Position numbers and translations under genes: made by a program
The notes under the pieces: model-generated
Told to the model about the DNA's origin: nothing
The model's database searches: none
Seen by the model: the letters and a program-made list of their open reading frames with translations, nothing else
Source: Chondrus crispus
Taxonomy: Eukaryota > Rhodophyta > Florideophyceae > Gigartinales > Gigartinaceae
Reading direction: 5' to 3'
DNA length: 64,000 nt
NCBI RefSeq assembly: GCF_000350225.1
Contig: NW_005179221.1
Span: 1-64,000, forward strand
Shown here: positions 11,646 through 22,799 of the stretch, piece after piece
Numbering within the stretch: the stretch's first letter is position 1
Layout of the letters: each line of letters starts with the position of its first letter

Positions 11646-12173
11646 TCACATCTTTCTTTCTACCTTCTTGCTCTTCGTGGTCTTGAAGCGAGGCGGCGTG
11701 GGCTGCGAGTTCGCCAGCGCTGACGTGGCCCACGGGACACCAACGTCAGCCTTGGAAAGGTTTTCCACCTCGTCTTCTTCGGAATGGTGAGTCCATGGTC
11801 CTTGAGGGGCGAAACGTGTGATGATCTGACGTAACTCTTCCAAAGCTTCTGCGGTGTTGAGCTTCTTGGCTTGCATCAAAGATTGAATTCTTAGGCATTG
11901 GAGGTACTTCCTGATTCTGCTCTGCCAAGTGATGCTATTGTATTCGTCTGCCATAACTTGGCAGGCTTGACCAACATTTCCACACCCGTCCCCCACCTTT
12001 TCTGGATAGAATCTCTTCGGTTCTCCATCGCAATTGTTGTGGAAAAAAACAAGTTTGTCGGTCTGGTCAAGGATATAGTCCTGGGTGGTATCAATGTAGT
12101 TGTTGATGTGCTCCGTGAGGTCCTCACCTAGTTTTACGGTGAATTTGTCTTGATTATTGAATCGCAAAGCCAT
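11646..12173 (-). pseudogene. E gag-like frame
   Basis: 175 residues beginning MALRFNNQDKFTVKLGED. The helix-rich body with LTEHINNYIDTTQDY, DKLVFFHNNCDGEPKRFY, ADEYNSITWQSRIRKYLQCL and LEELRQIITRFAPQGP is the pattern of a retroelement Gag capsid region. A second frame at 11123-11452, acidic and serine rich, may be its continuation. A fossil with several breaks; family assignment by pattern only. Confidence 0.5.
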
Positions 12174-13029
12174 GTCATTTGCAGCTCTTTCTTCTGCGCC
12201 GCGTCTTCCAGGGTATAAACCTGAAGTGGTGAACTGGAATGACTTTCAATTTCCTTGTTAGCAGGCATACTTTCTGGGCTACTCTTCTTGTGTTAAACAA
12301 GTCTTTCGTGAGCAAAATAGATGTCATCCGTGTCTGAATATAACATTTTCACTAATCCCCGCCATATGCGGTCAGTTGCGAGATGCCTGTTATGCTATAC
12401 ACATTCTACGTAAGAAATCACGTATGATTCTGAACACGAACATGGTACACCGAAACGTCCGAAATTGGAATGGTAGAACTCCAAACTGCCCCCTTTTAAA
12501 CGGCCACCGCATCCCATTTTGACATCCTTAAATGAGTTCCAAAGCATGTGATTGGGCGTCTGCAGCACGAGACTGCGAACTACGAGCTGATGATAGAAGT
12601 TATTGAGAGTGTGTTAAGATTCGTCATATATGTATACCTGTAGTGCGAAATGCGGGCTTTGACAAAGTCAGATGGATGAGTGTTCTGGGTTCCCGCGGAA
12701 ATAGTGTAGTTTCTTACGGTTGAAAATGAATTGAAGATATGCGGGTCGTGTTCCAAATGAGTGACTTTTGGAAGGCGAATTCCAAAAATCCAATCCAGGT
12801 TCAAATAGATGTTATCATATTTTCATTTGGAGCTACCCGGGGGACCGCCTTTGCCAGGTTCCAAGTCCAAACTTTTCGTTGAAATTGAAATTGGAACATG
12901 AGTGGAGATGCTCTTAGAAACAAAAAGATTTCTGCAGCCTTAGTATTATACTTGCAAAATTTGACTTTCTACGGCTCACACTAATTCCAGTTGAATACGC
13001 GGACAGGCGTCCCACGTTCACAGCTAGTA

Positions 13030-13195
13030 CCGTAGTACACACGTGTGCAACTTTCACACCTAGTGTCGTGTGTCACACGTATCAGATTTGGTGCGACAAT
13101 GATACGTGGTAAACGTGTTCAATTTCCACACGTGTTATAGTTCACACGTGTGAGGGGTGCGTCTTTTGCATGTAGTGTACCACGTGTGGGAGGTA
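13030..13195. promoter_or_regulatory. Cluster of CACACGTGTG palindromes
   Basis: Four close matches to CACACGTGTG or CCACGTGTGG occur within 160 bp (13038-13047, 13127-13136, 13143-13152, 13180-13189), with half-sites and an ACGTATC/GATACGT inverted pair between them. The cluster lies upstream of the Harbinger transposase. It may be subterminal protein-binding sites of that element or an E-box/G-box promoter cluster. Function is inference. Confidence 0.4.
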
Positions 13196-13783
13196 CCATT
13201 TGCAGTAGGAGGCAATAAATTGAAATTAGTCTTTTCAAAAGTTGCAAAAAATGTCTTGTAAACATGTGTTTCAGTTCCCGAAGAAGGTCCTGAAAAGTGA
13301 ATCGAAATGGTTTTGTTACTAAAAATTCTAATTTCTGCGCTTTTATTTACGCTGACGCAAATATAAGACGCGGCGCCGGTGGTTGGGGCTGATGAGGTCG
13401 GACGCCTAGTCGTGTGCGGAGGGAAAAACGTTCGCAGGTTGCGTAGTAGTAGTCCTCCCCCTCACGCTGATATCGCGCCTGGCGTGCGAGAGGTTTCTTC
13501 CCGCCTTTATGCTGGCGAAGTGGGTGCGGGCCAGTAATAGTAACGAAGCACAACTTACGGGTCAGCAGTTGGGAGCTTACGATATACGACAATTCTGTGA
13601 AAACCATTTCAAATATTATGCACACGTGTACCAAAAATTTGTCCACTATTTCGCTCATGATGTATTGTGGTAACAAACGCCGCAGATCAGCATGGGAGTA
13701 GGTAGTACAGTCAATCCCTTTCACAACTATGAGGCAAAAAGACTACTCTCTCACCAAATGCAGAGAAAGAGCGTCGCTCTTTC

Positions 13784-14926
13784 GTGCTGCACTCGCGGTT
13801 ATTGCTAAGCGACATGTCACACACACCCGCTCACGTTCCGCATTTACATCAAAGCCCGCTTTTGTCTGCGTCGCGTAGCGATACGTTGCAGCACAACGTC
13901 AGGGTTCAATTTTTGTTAGACGTGTCAAACCGTATCTCTACTACTAAATTTTGGTTCAACTTCAATCGTTTTGGAGACCGCGAAGCCTTACAGGACTTTC
14001 GCTTTCGGGTTGAAGACATCAAAAAGATAGTACCCGTTGCAGGGTGGCCTTCATCTCAACATCACACTACTCGTAACAGGTATGGTGTCAATCCGGTGCT
14101 TGCGACATGCATAATCCTCAGACGCATGGCCGTGCCCGACCGTTGGGAAGATCTGGCATATCTATTCTGAAAACGTCACTCCCAGATGTCGGAAATATTC
14201 TGGGAAGGGATGGAAACATTTGGGCAGGGGCAAGGGCATTTGTTGATGGGGCCTGTTCTACAGCAGTACATGGACAAAAGAGCTCAAGACTTTAGCCAAG
14301 CCATCGGTGATAAAGGAGCAGCAATGCAGAATTGTGTAGGGTTTATTGACGGTGCAGTGGTTGGCATAGCCCGACCTAAAGGCTACATGCGGCAGCTCGT
14401 AGTATAGAACGGGCACAAAAGGAAGCATTCATTAAAGTATCAGGCAGGCAACACGCCCGATGGGATGATACTGCACGCGTATGGCCCTGCCGAGGGTCGT
14501 CGTCATGACTGGTTCCTTTACGCAGCAAGCGGTTTGGAATCTAACATGGGTGAGATTCTGGTTGTGAACGGTGCGCAGTACAAGATTTACGGTGATTCAG
14601 GCCACAACTGGCGCGTCTTTATGGAGGTCCCCTTTCAAGGAAGTGCGTTCAATACGCACCAGACAGCTTTCAACAGCTCCATGTCGGGAGTGCGTATTAC
14701 GGTAGAATGGATTTTCAAGGAACTCAAAATGTATTTTCCGATTATTGACACGAAGCGCAAGATGAAGCTGTGTGAGTCACCGGTCGGGCTTCTCTACCTA
14801 GGAACTATGCTGATGTGCAACTTTCGAAACTGCCTGTACCCCAACCAGATATCCGAATACTTCAAGGTCCGCCCAAGCACGTTAGATGAATACATTTGGG
14901 AGAGGGGTGGGCTTCTTGAGGAGTGA
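13784..14926 (+). pseudogene. Harbinger transposase, two in-frame stops
   Basis: About 380 codons in one register. The N-terminal part reads FNRFGDREALQDFRF and RNRYGVNPVLATCIILRRMAVPDRWEDLAYLF. The DDE_Tnp_4 core follows with catalytic Asp in GFIDGAVVG, the second Asp in GRRHDWFLYAASGL and the Glu in ITVEWIFKELK. The frame is broken by TGA at 14168-14170 and TAG at 14405-14407; the second stands between VV and NGHKRKHSLKYQ, a conserved run. No frameshift is seen. The enzyme would cut and join element ends with the Myb-like partner. With two stops it is probably inactive. It could be read only if a stop is suppressed, for which there is no evidence. Confidence 0.85.
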
Positions 14927-15035
14927 AGAACAAAGTCCTTTCCCGGCGAGCCGTAGGCGAGCAAAAGGGAAAAGCCCCGCAGGGAAACTCCGGCGTTTAT
15001 TAAAGCTGCATTACTACGAGAAGCTCCAACCTACC

Positions 15036-15848
15036 TCATCCCATCTTCTCCCTTAACATGTCAAACATAATCTTAAACTTCTCCAGCTCTAGCTTCTGTC
15101 CATCCTCACGCTCTTTCTGTCGCTCTTCATGTTCCTTCTCGCGCTCTTCCAGCTCTTTCGCATACTTTTCCTTCTGGAAGGACAGTTGATCCACCTCAAG
15201 CTGAATCCGGGCCAGATCCGCTTCCTTCAACTGCGCACCGAACATCTCGAGCTCTCCACTAACGTCCGCGATACCTGTCTGGCGCGTCTTTTGTCCATTC
15301 CTCGCGCTGTTCCCACCAACATTACCTCCTCCGCTGCTCCCACCACTGCTACTTGCCTCACCTTCATCACCTGAGATGCCTCTCTTCGATTTCCGACAAA
15401 GTGCCATTTCGACAACGCGTCTGCCCATAATCTCCTTCTCCTCTCCTCGCTTGGTCTTCTCATTCTTATCGGCTTTGTTCTCGGTAAGAAACGTATCCCT
15501 CTCTTCTCGCATTTGGGATAGGGCTTGATAAAGCTCTCCCATCCCCCCTCCCGCAATCCCGGACAGACTGCTGTTTCTTCTATCGTCCGCGTCGAAGTCC
15601 TCCTGTAGTCGCTTGTATCTATCTTGTACTGCTTTCCAGTTCACCTTTTGCGTCATGTGAGGGTTCTGATTTACCCTGTGAGCCACACCTTCGAACGACT
15701 GCTTCACGTTGCCGTAACCAGCGACATGTGCCCGTAAAGCGGCCACTTCACGAACGATTATTAGGTCCTCCTCCGGGAGATACTTTCCTCGTTTCCTAAC
15801 ACCTCGCGATCCATCATCGTTGCTGTTCACTTCCAAAACCTCTGCCAT
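15036..15848 (-). CDS. Harbinger Myb/SANT-like DNA-binding protein
   Basis: 270 residues from MAEVLEVNSNDDG; an in-frame ATG 19 codons upstream (15905) exists, but the second starts the conserved part. Residues about 15-90 form a Myb/SANT-like trihelix: KYLPEEDLIIVREVAALRAHVAGY, then VNWKAVQDRYKRL. A Gly/Ser-rich linker (about 165-185) leads to a long charged coiled coil (about 200-265, EKYAKELEEREKEHEERQKERED). In known PIF/Harbinger elements this protein recruits the transposase to the element ends and nucleus. The frame is fully open, unlike the convergent transposase. The copy at 23697-25740 is a decayed relative with the same order of parts. Confidence 0.8.
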   Translation of the reverse strand: MAEVLEVNSNDDGSRGVRKRGKYLPEEDLIIVREVAALRAHVAGYGNVKQSFEGVAHRVNQNPHMTQKVNWKAVQDRYKRLQEDFDADDRRNSSLSGIAGGGMGELYQALSQMREERDTFLTENKADKNEKTKRGEEKEIMGRRVVEMALCRKSKRGISGDEGEASSSGGSSGGGNVGGNSARNGQKTRQTGIADVSGELEMFGAQLKEADLARIQLEVDQLSFQKEKYAKELEEREKEHEERQKEREDGQKLELEKFKIMFDMLREKMG

Positions 15849-16064
15849 CTCACTGAACGGTTGATGGTCTGCTAACCCGTACCGATCCTGCACCAAGAAA
15901 AGCAACTGTACCTACAAATTGCGCCAAAACGTAAAGACACTTGTCTTGACATTTAGACAGAATTGTTGTGAGCAACAAGTCACTATTCCGCCTCTCTGCT
16001 CCCGTGGAGACCCAGAATTCTGTGAGCACTGAAAGCGCTGTAAAGGTTTTGCGCGATTTTTCAC

Positions 16065-16505
16065 TCATATTTCTCTCATGAACGGCAGCGTAAGCTCTCT
16101 AGTGGCGCAGGAGCAATATTCCGCGATGGGAGACGTGGCCACGCGATGTAGTGTTCTATTGACGCCTTCCGGTAGTACAGGTAGAGGTTGCCCAATTGCT
16201 GTTGAGCGTGCCTTAATGTCATCAAAAATTTGCTCGGCGTTGTCCACGTGTAATTTATCCCCTGTACTAGGTCCGTTAATTCCTGTTTCTTCTCCAAAAA
16301 CCTTGTCCTCCGGGTTGGGTTGGTCCGCCGGGGTAGCTTCTAGCTCGACGAGGTCCAATATCGAGACGGGGTCCTCCTCCTCGATATCCCACCTAACCTC
16401 AGCCGTGCGAGGTAGAGATCGTGCGCAGAGGGTGGAGTCTTCTGGATCTTCTGTACGGGCGAGCGGTGCCCCGGATTTCTTGATGCTGTGTGACTTTAAT
16501 ACCAC
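16065..16505 (-). pseudogene. E leader frame of unknown function
   Basis: 146 residues, acidic and proline rich (DIEEEDPVSILDLVELEATPADQP), located directly inside the right LTR where the first frame of the element should start. I recognise no domain. It may be the N-terminal part of gag or a separate leader protein, as in R1. Confidence 0.35.
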
Positions 16506-16772
16506 TACGATAGAAATTAGTTAGACAACTAGATTTCTATTTTGGAGATAGCGAAAAAATAAAGAACTTACTCTTTTATTAATTCAGTGAGAGTTACCCC
16601 TAACAGGGAAGATGGCGATACCTCTATTTGACAAAATTTCCTGCATTAATATCAAAAAAGAGAAATGGAGACCGCTGTCGTGGCAATACCAAAACGTTGA
16701 GGAATTCCAAGATACTTTAGTTTGTTCGATTTTTCGTTCTGCAAAGAAACCTATTCAGCGTAAAGTCTAGAC

Positions 16773-17114
16773 TGTCGCAAAAAATATATAATAAAGCCGT
16801 CACTAAAGGGGTAACCGGCAGGACCAGGCGAAAGAAGGGAATCGCGCTTTTTACTGTTGTGTTTTGATTTCGTTCTTGCTTGTTTTCGGATAGCTAGTCT
16901 GCCTCGAATCCTCCCTTATTTATACTGCGTCCGTTCTCGTTTATCCTCTCTTCATCTCACGGTTTGCACTATCACGAAAATCCCCGTAGGAGAGGTTGAA
17001 TTCTATCTTGACGTCTGAAACTACTTAATGCTCCCGTTTAATGAAGTATAATAATATTCAAAGCGGTTTCTTTCTCGTACAGTAAAACGTCACCGTCACA
17101 CGATAATTTCCACA
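16773..17114 (-). repeat. E 5' LTR
   Basis: 342 bp partner of 10041-10381, diverged at roughly one base in ten. Confidence 0.82.
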
Positions 17115-17344
17115 ACAACACCTTTGGTTTCATCTGGGTGAGCCGAAATCTCACCATAAGCCGTAGTGATGACACTCATACACATACACAGGTAGGAAAC
17201 ATCACATGTGATGCGCGTGTACACGCTCACCGGCTCACCGACGACGGCATGAAACCTCTGCAGTGGTCCCTACGCGTAAGGGCCGCTTTGTTCGAGATCT
17301 CAAAGAGGTGCACTATTGGGATACGGCATTAGTAACTGACGTCG

Positions 17345-17935
17345 TCACATCTGCATGCACTCGGTAATTAACGTCTGCCTGCTCTGCGTTGGTTTTCTGT
17401 TGCGTTTCGCGGTGGAAAATGCGCGCTTTACCGACCTTGGATGCGACAGAGCGCCTGGAACTTGACATTTAGTCGCCAAACGTTTCAGCTCTCCAAACAA
17501 CTTCGCGATCCCGATGACATTGGGTAGAGTCTTTCTCTTTCTTGCACTTTCTGCGCTCTCATCTTCATCACTTGATTGCATTTCAGGTGTATTCTGCGCC
17601 ACCAGAACAGTCTCTAAGACATTCATGGGGTCATTGACAGACGCTTCCACCACACCATAGCAAAGTTGAGAAATTCGAGGAGGTTCAGTTAGACGTGGGG
17701 GACCATTACGGACTGACGAGTCTGTATTGGTAGTAACTTGGGCTTCTCGCTTGCTACGCGGAGCAATTCTGGAGCAATTGCTTTGATTTCGCGTACAGCG
17801 CTCTCTGCAATGCCGAACTGCATAACTGCTGGTGTACGGTGTCTATTGTGAAGCAGATCTGTGATTTAGAGCTTCTGCGAAATGGTCAGGCGTTTGGGCT
17901 TCCCTTTTTTCAGGAACAGGAGTCATAACGAGCAC
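17345..17935 (-). pseudogene. pogo/Tigger-like transposase relic
   Basis: On the minus strand, 17935 to about 17745 encodes KPKRLTISQKL, a stop, then ITDLLHNRH and QFGIAESAVREIKAIAPELLRVA. This matches the helix-turn-helix start (psq/CENP-B N-terminal type) of pogo-family Tc1/mariner transposases. The frame at 17345-17653, beginning in DPMNVLETVLV and acidic then basic, resembles the C-terminal end of the same family. The DDE core between them is missing, at least one in-frame stop and a frameshift are present, and the whole is about 0.6 kb, so this is an internally deleted copy. Confidence 0.6.
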
Positions 17936-18640
17936 ATGCTAAGATCTGTGAATGGTGTGTTAGCCCTGTGCTCCGATTTGTAGACGCCTTCAACACGCCC
18001 CGTTTGGGGGTTTTGGAATATGATGTACTTGACGACCGACTTAAGAGACGAAAGATGTGCTGTTGGAATCACTTAATCTTCTTCTTTCAGCAGAGGTAAC
18101 ATTTACTACTAGAAGCCTACTCTTTCCGTCGTGGCAGTTCTGAAAACATTGCGCCTTGGGCCTTTTCGTAACTTCGCGTCAATGTTCCCAAAATTCATCT
18201 TTTACTGCCTACAATACCTATAATTCAACTGCGTCTACATTGCCAAACAGCACTTGAATTGACTGATGTAGAACATGTATACACCTTCGTGCTCTTCATC
18301 TCACCAAATCATCAACAAAATTAGGAGATGTCACGATCTGGGGCGCACTACGGTACCTGATGTGCGAGATCAATAGGCTTGTGCTCCAGTTCTACTATTT
18401 TACCGTCGTGTACACGGTGTAGAAACCACGTGCACGTGATCTTAAACATCCTCTGTGCTATATCACCGCTAGAGCCCAATTTTCAGCACATCTACATCAT
18501 GTAATGTACAGTTTGGGCGCTCGGATGGCATGGGGACTAAGGCTTGGAAACGGCACTGCGTGTCAACACCAGCAGCCATTAATTTGCGTACATTCATCAG
18601 CAATACAGTCCTTACTCAATATCCCTGTAGTGAATAGAAA

Positions 18641-21600
18641 TCATGCAACACGCGCCCTAACTCGAAGGCTTCCTTCGAAATCACGAACATATTGAGCACT
18701 GGGTTGAGAGCGTTTCAGTTTGTCCTTCGTGTGCCATTCATCCCAACCCCCAGAACATACCGCCCGGCGGCATGTGATACACCACTGGGACTGTCCAGAC
18801 CCATTCCTAATAACCATATCCCTCCCTCCTGTCTGTCCTCGCAGTGCCCAGGTACATAGTACGGAATACGTAGCTTGAGCAGATACTTTTTTGTGCACAA
18901 TGTTGTGGTTCAGTGGATGTGCTTTGTGACCACCTACATTGTATCTGTTTACGGCATTTCTTTTGAGCACAGGCGCTAACTTCCCTCGTTTCTCTTAACC
19001 ACCGGTACTATCGTTATCCGTTTCATCTTTCATATCTACCCATTCTCGAGCAAGTAGCCTGACGACCCGTCCGAATGTTTCCCTCTGAAATATCTTGTGT
19101 CTACAGTAGCAGTAACCTCTGCTTTCCTGCGCAACAATCTCCTCGAAACGCGGCAACACCTCGGACTTGCGAGCTTAGTGCAAACTGTACACGAAAACGG
19201 AGTTACTGAATTGCATGTACAAGAGGATCGCGACGATGGGCATCACAGGACTTTCGCTTATGTTACAGCGGGCTAGGGTCTTCATATACCGGGACAGCAC
19301 ATCAAAGCCTCTTCTCAAATGGTTGCAATAAACTGTTGGCGTGAGGCGTCTCATACGACACGGCGGGATGGGTGAACCCCTGTCTATTACGGCCTGTCGC
19401 AGGGCTTCGCTGAGGTGAAGTAAGAATTAAAAAAGTGTGAATGTCCGATGCAGGACAGTTTTCAGATGCGATTCAAATTCCTTCTGAATATGCTTCGCTT
19501 CGCCACCGATCAACTCGAAAGCACTCCGCGGAGTGCACTTATGCCCTGGATTGTGTGCGTCGCGACGCACACGATCCCGGGCATAGGTGCACTTGTGCCT
19601 AAACGTGTCACCAAACTCTATGTAGCAGGCGTAAATTATCCGTCCTACTGTTATGGAGCCTCCAGTTCCCACAACGTACATGACGCTATAGACTCCAAAG
19701 GTGGCTGCGTGATGCAAAACTTGAGCTCCGCTCGGTGTCGATGGCACAAGCTCTCTGGAGATTTCGTTATTGTGTTAATGAGCCCGATATCCTCAATGCA
19801 TATGTCAGGCCCATACTTTTGTCTGAGAGCATTTTCTGCACCAATTGTAGAGATAGCCGTCATGGTTTTTATCTCCACTAACATTATGATTAGGTCTCTA
19901 TCCTCATCAGCTGCAGCCACGACTGCGTCGGGACTATCAGCTACTAGCACAGTGCTACTGCTCTCCAGCAACCCAACGCATCTAACATGTCTAACATCAC
20001 AGCGTTTGGTGCTGCCGTGAACGAAAGAAAAGGGCTGAACATGGCGTGCGTATGCGCCCTTTTACTCCAACAGGAAGCCTTGCAGAGAGTTTAGTAGTTG
20101 TATTTCGTTTCTTGACCCTTACTTCATGCCGAGCGTACAAACAAGGGGCTTCATTACCCACGCTGCGACAGATGTCTCTCTCAAAGCCTCACACACATCC
20201 TTCTCTGTCTCTTGCAGAACTTCAGCTTCTGAGCGCGCCTCGCCCTGATCTGTGCTCTCCATTTCCACTGTGCAGTTCCGAATATAGGCCTGCAACTGAT
20301 GAGGTGCAGCAATTAGCGGTGCCTTTGGAACGCCAGCGTCCAGCTGTCGTCCGGACCTACCGAGAAGTCCACGCAACTCGGTTTCGTTGAAGGAGTTTAT
20401 CCTGCTCTGCTAATGGCCCGTCACTTGCTTAGCAACCGCCTGCAGCGAATTGGGTTCTGTCACAGTCTGCTTGCGCAATCCTAACACGCTTATCAAATGG
20501 TCCCATCGCTTCTTTATGCACTGATCTGCGACTGATTGGGAGGCTGGCAACAAATCTGCCCCTGAAGTAATCCGACGGCCTGCCAGCTTAGATCCCAGTT
20601 CTTTGAAGTGATTATTGAATTCACGCGCAACAGCCGGGATGAAACCATGTCCTGTACGCGAAGCAAATCTAAACGCGCGTAGTAAAAACCAGGCCGGGTC
20701 TTCGGATTGGTGCTATGTATACATGGTCACCCTGCTAAGAAAGTATTCCAGAAAGCCTTTAGTTGTAGACACAGGTCTGCTTGCTCGTGTCCCACGCAGT
20801 GGCCGGCGTGATGGTCCATGGAGGGGATCCCTTTCATCACAAACCACCAGGCCGTCTTCTATTTCCACAATGGCACCGGCAGAACGGAATACTTCCTTCC
20901 ACACCACAGTAAAGCAGTGCGAATGGAACAGCAAGCCATTGTCCTGAACCATGGCTGCTATTCTCCCGGAGCATCTTTCTCTGTGCAAACACCCCTCCAC
21001 AGCCCGTGCTTGCCAATTGGACGCAGAGGCTGCAGCCGAACAGAGTACACGGCCCGGCAACCTTTCCTGAGACAGCCATACCGCGGTGTGAACGAGATAT
21101 TTGCCCCCCTCCGAACACGTAAGGAAACCAGAGGTCGCGTCTTTATGTACCGAGTATCGGTACATAAATTAGGCGCCGAGTATGTCGGATAGAAAAGCGA
21201 CGGATTCTTTCAAATTGCAACCCCTATCTGCAGCATGGATAGCTTCTGGCAGTGGTCTCAAAGCACCAGTCGTTGTCGCTTCTTGCAGAAGCTGGATGAG
21301 GCGCTCCCAAGCACGTAAAAGCTTTTCTCCAGTCCTAGTGATATGACAGGCAACAAACAGAGGGTTAAGCGAGGGGCACATTGCAGTGTCAACTGGACCG
21401 AGACCGTTTTTAGGGTTGTTATACCGCTGAAGATGGCTTAGTTACTTAACTGCCCGCGAAGCCATACGCAAATGGTCGTCGTCTAAAGAGAGAACCGTCG
21501 GATTGGTGACGTACAACAGTTCCCGGTTAATCGCAGCTGTCTCCGATTCAACCTCAGTAATCATGGGAGTAGCCGTGTTTGCATTACGACCCCACCCTGA

Positions 21601-22791
21601 TTGCGAGTAGTCATATACACTCCGTCGGTCTCCTGACTAACTCGAAGAAGCCCAAACTTCATAGAAGCGGTCAGAATTAGTTCCCATCTGAAAGACGTTC
21701 TCACTTTCGGCTCCGTCACAAACGGTCCTAGGTGACTCATCGTACGACGCGCACAAAGTGTGCAATATGATGAGTCCCAGTAGCTCGTTTGCGTTCGTGG
21801 GCTTCTTTGCCTGCTGATGTATGGCACGGTTGGCGAAGTTGCGTAACTTCTCCATAAAACTGTCCGAGCTGAATGTTTGCAGGCACATGAGCGTCATAAT
21901 GTTCAAGGAGCTATCTCCAGCTGCAGTGACACGACTGGCTTTCGAAGCGATGTCAGCAATTTCATTATCGAGCACAATGTTCGGTTGGACAAGGAATCTG
22001 TTTTCCAGGACGTCATTGACGTCGTCAATACGCACTTGAACATCACAAAACGGGCTATCATAATCCCATTGCTGTAAGCCTCCTTGCTGCTATTCCTGCG
22101 CCCGCAACTCCAGCTCCTCAGGAGAAACGAAACTTCGAAGGACCCGGTTGTCCTCTTCAATAACATCCTCCCAGATACATCTCGTGTATCGGTTGTCGTC
22201 AAAATCGCAAAATATACGGCCGTGGATGTCTTCACAAAGCGCGCTCTCAGGTTCAGACCCGCCGGGGCTAAAATAGCTGGACACATTCGTGGACTGGAAC
22301 AATGTGTGCAGCTCAGAGGAGAGAATTTCGTCGTCACTGGCAGACATACCGGAGCTATTCGTCCATGCGCTAGACGAAGAAGTAACAGTATCATCAAGCA
22401 GCTCTTGGGAGAAGCCACGGTCACCTGCTTCGAAAGATTTATCCCCTTCACCTTCGTAGGGTTTAAGTTGGGGATGCTCTAAATTAGGCGGATGCGCAGC
22501 GAGAGAGTTGTTCTTTTGCTGTAAGTGGGAGCTTTGGCCGGATTGGGCTGAGGAATGAAACTCATTGAGTGATTCTTGTACCACTTCTTCCGAATGTCCA
22601 ATAGAATTATTTCCATTGGAATTGGGCGGAGGAGTGCGGGGTAGGCCATCAGACATTTCTGTCTCATCACCAAAGCAATGGGGGAAGTTTGAAGGCGTGG
22701 TGGTTTCGTCGGGAGAAGGGAAAAGCATCTGGTTGATAACGAGATGCTTTTCCGTTCTCGACGCGGCAAGAAATTGCCTCTTTCCTTCCAC
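18641..22791 (-). pseudogene. piggyBac-like transposase with YqaJ-type nuclease domain, decayed
   Basis: A 4.1 kb minus-strand gene relic in several frames with many stops. From the start (22791): an acidic Ser-rich leader to 22090; a helical part ending GLIILHTLCASYDESPRTVCD and MGTNSDRFYEVWAS (about 21640); then LLYVTNPTVLSLDDDHLRM (first catalytic Asp candidate, about 21478) and AADRGCNLKESVAFL (second, 21211-21234); WFLLRAFRFAS (about 20680); a YqaJ-like nuclease segment with ADSPDAVVAA, MLVEIKTMTAISTI and LHHAATFGVYSVMYVV (about 19970-19600); RRGFDVLSRYMKTLARCN (third Asp candidate, about 19300); and a Cys/His end (CRRAVCSGGWDEWHTKD, about 18740) like the piggyBac C-terminal zinc domain. 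I recall transposases of this composite type from oomycetes; no search was done. No terminal repeats found. Confidence 0.6.
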
Positions 22792-22799
22792 AGCATAAT

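Larger units (their letters stand above)
13784..15848. mobile_element. PIF/Harbinger DNA transposon, two convergent genes
   Basis: The two-gene signature of the PIF/Harbinger superfamily is present: a DDE transposase on the plus strand (13784-14926) and a Myb/SANT-like gene on the minus strand (15036-15848), with tails 110 bp apart. The true ends lie further out; I could not identify terminal inverted repeats or the 3-bp target duplication, so the stated limits cover the gene core only. It sits inside LTR element E. Confidence 0.8.
10041..17114 (-). mobile_element. E: old LTR retroelement containing a Harbinger
   Basis: Two related repeats of about 341 bp (10041-10381 and 16773-17114), both running TGTCGCAAAAA to CCACA, flank 6.4 kb. 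Gag-like and protease-like frames on the minus strand fit an LTR element read right to left. The purine-rich end AAAACGAGAAG next to the left LTR supports that direction. LTR divergence is roughly 10% by eye, so this is an old fossil with many breaks. No reverse transcriptase, RNase H or integrase core is visible. A PIF/Harbinger element lies in its middle, presumably inserted later. The superfamily is unresolved; the protease segment looks Copia-like or divergent gypsy. No matching target duplication is obvious. Confidence 0.7.

Noticed and set aside
20046-21192. Plus-strand frames across the YqaJ-type relic
   Set aside because: The minus strand carries the recognisable transposase and nuclease motifs; the plus frames are shadows.
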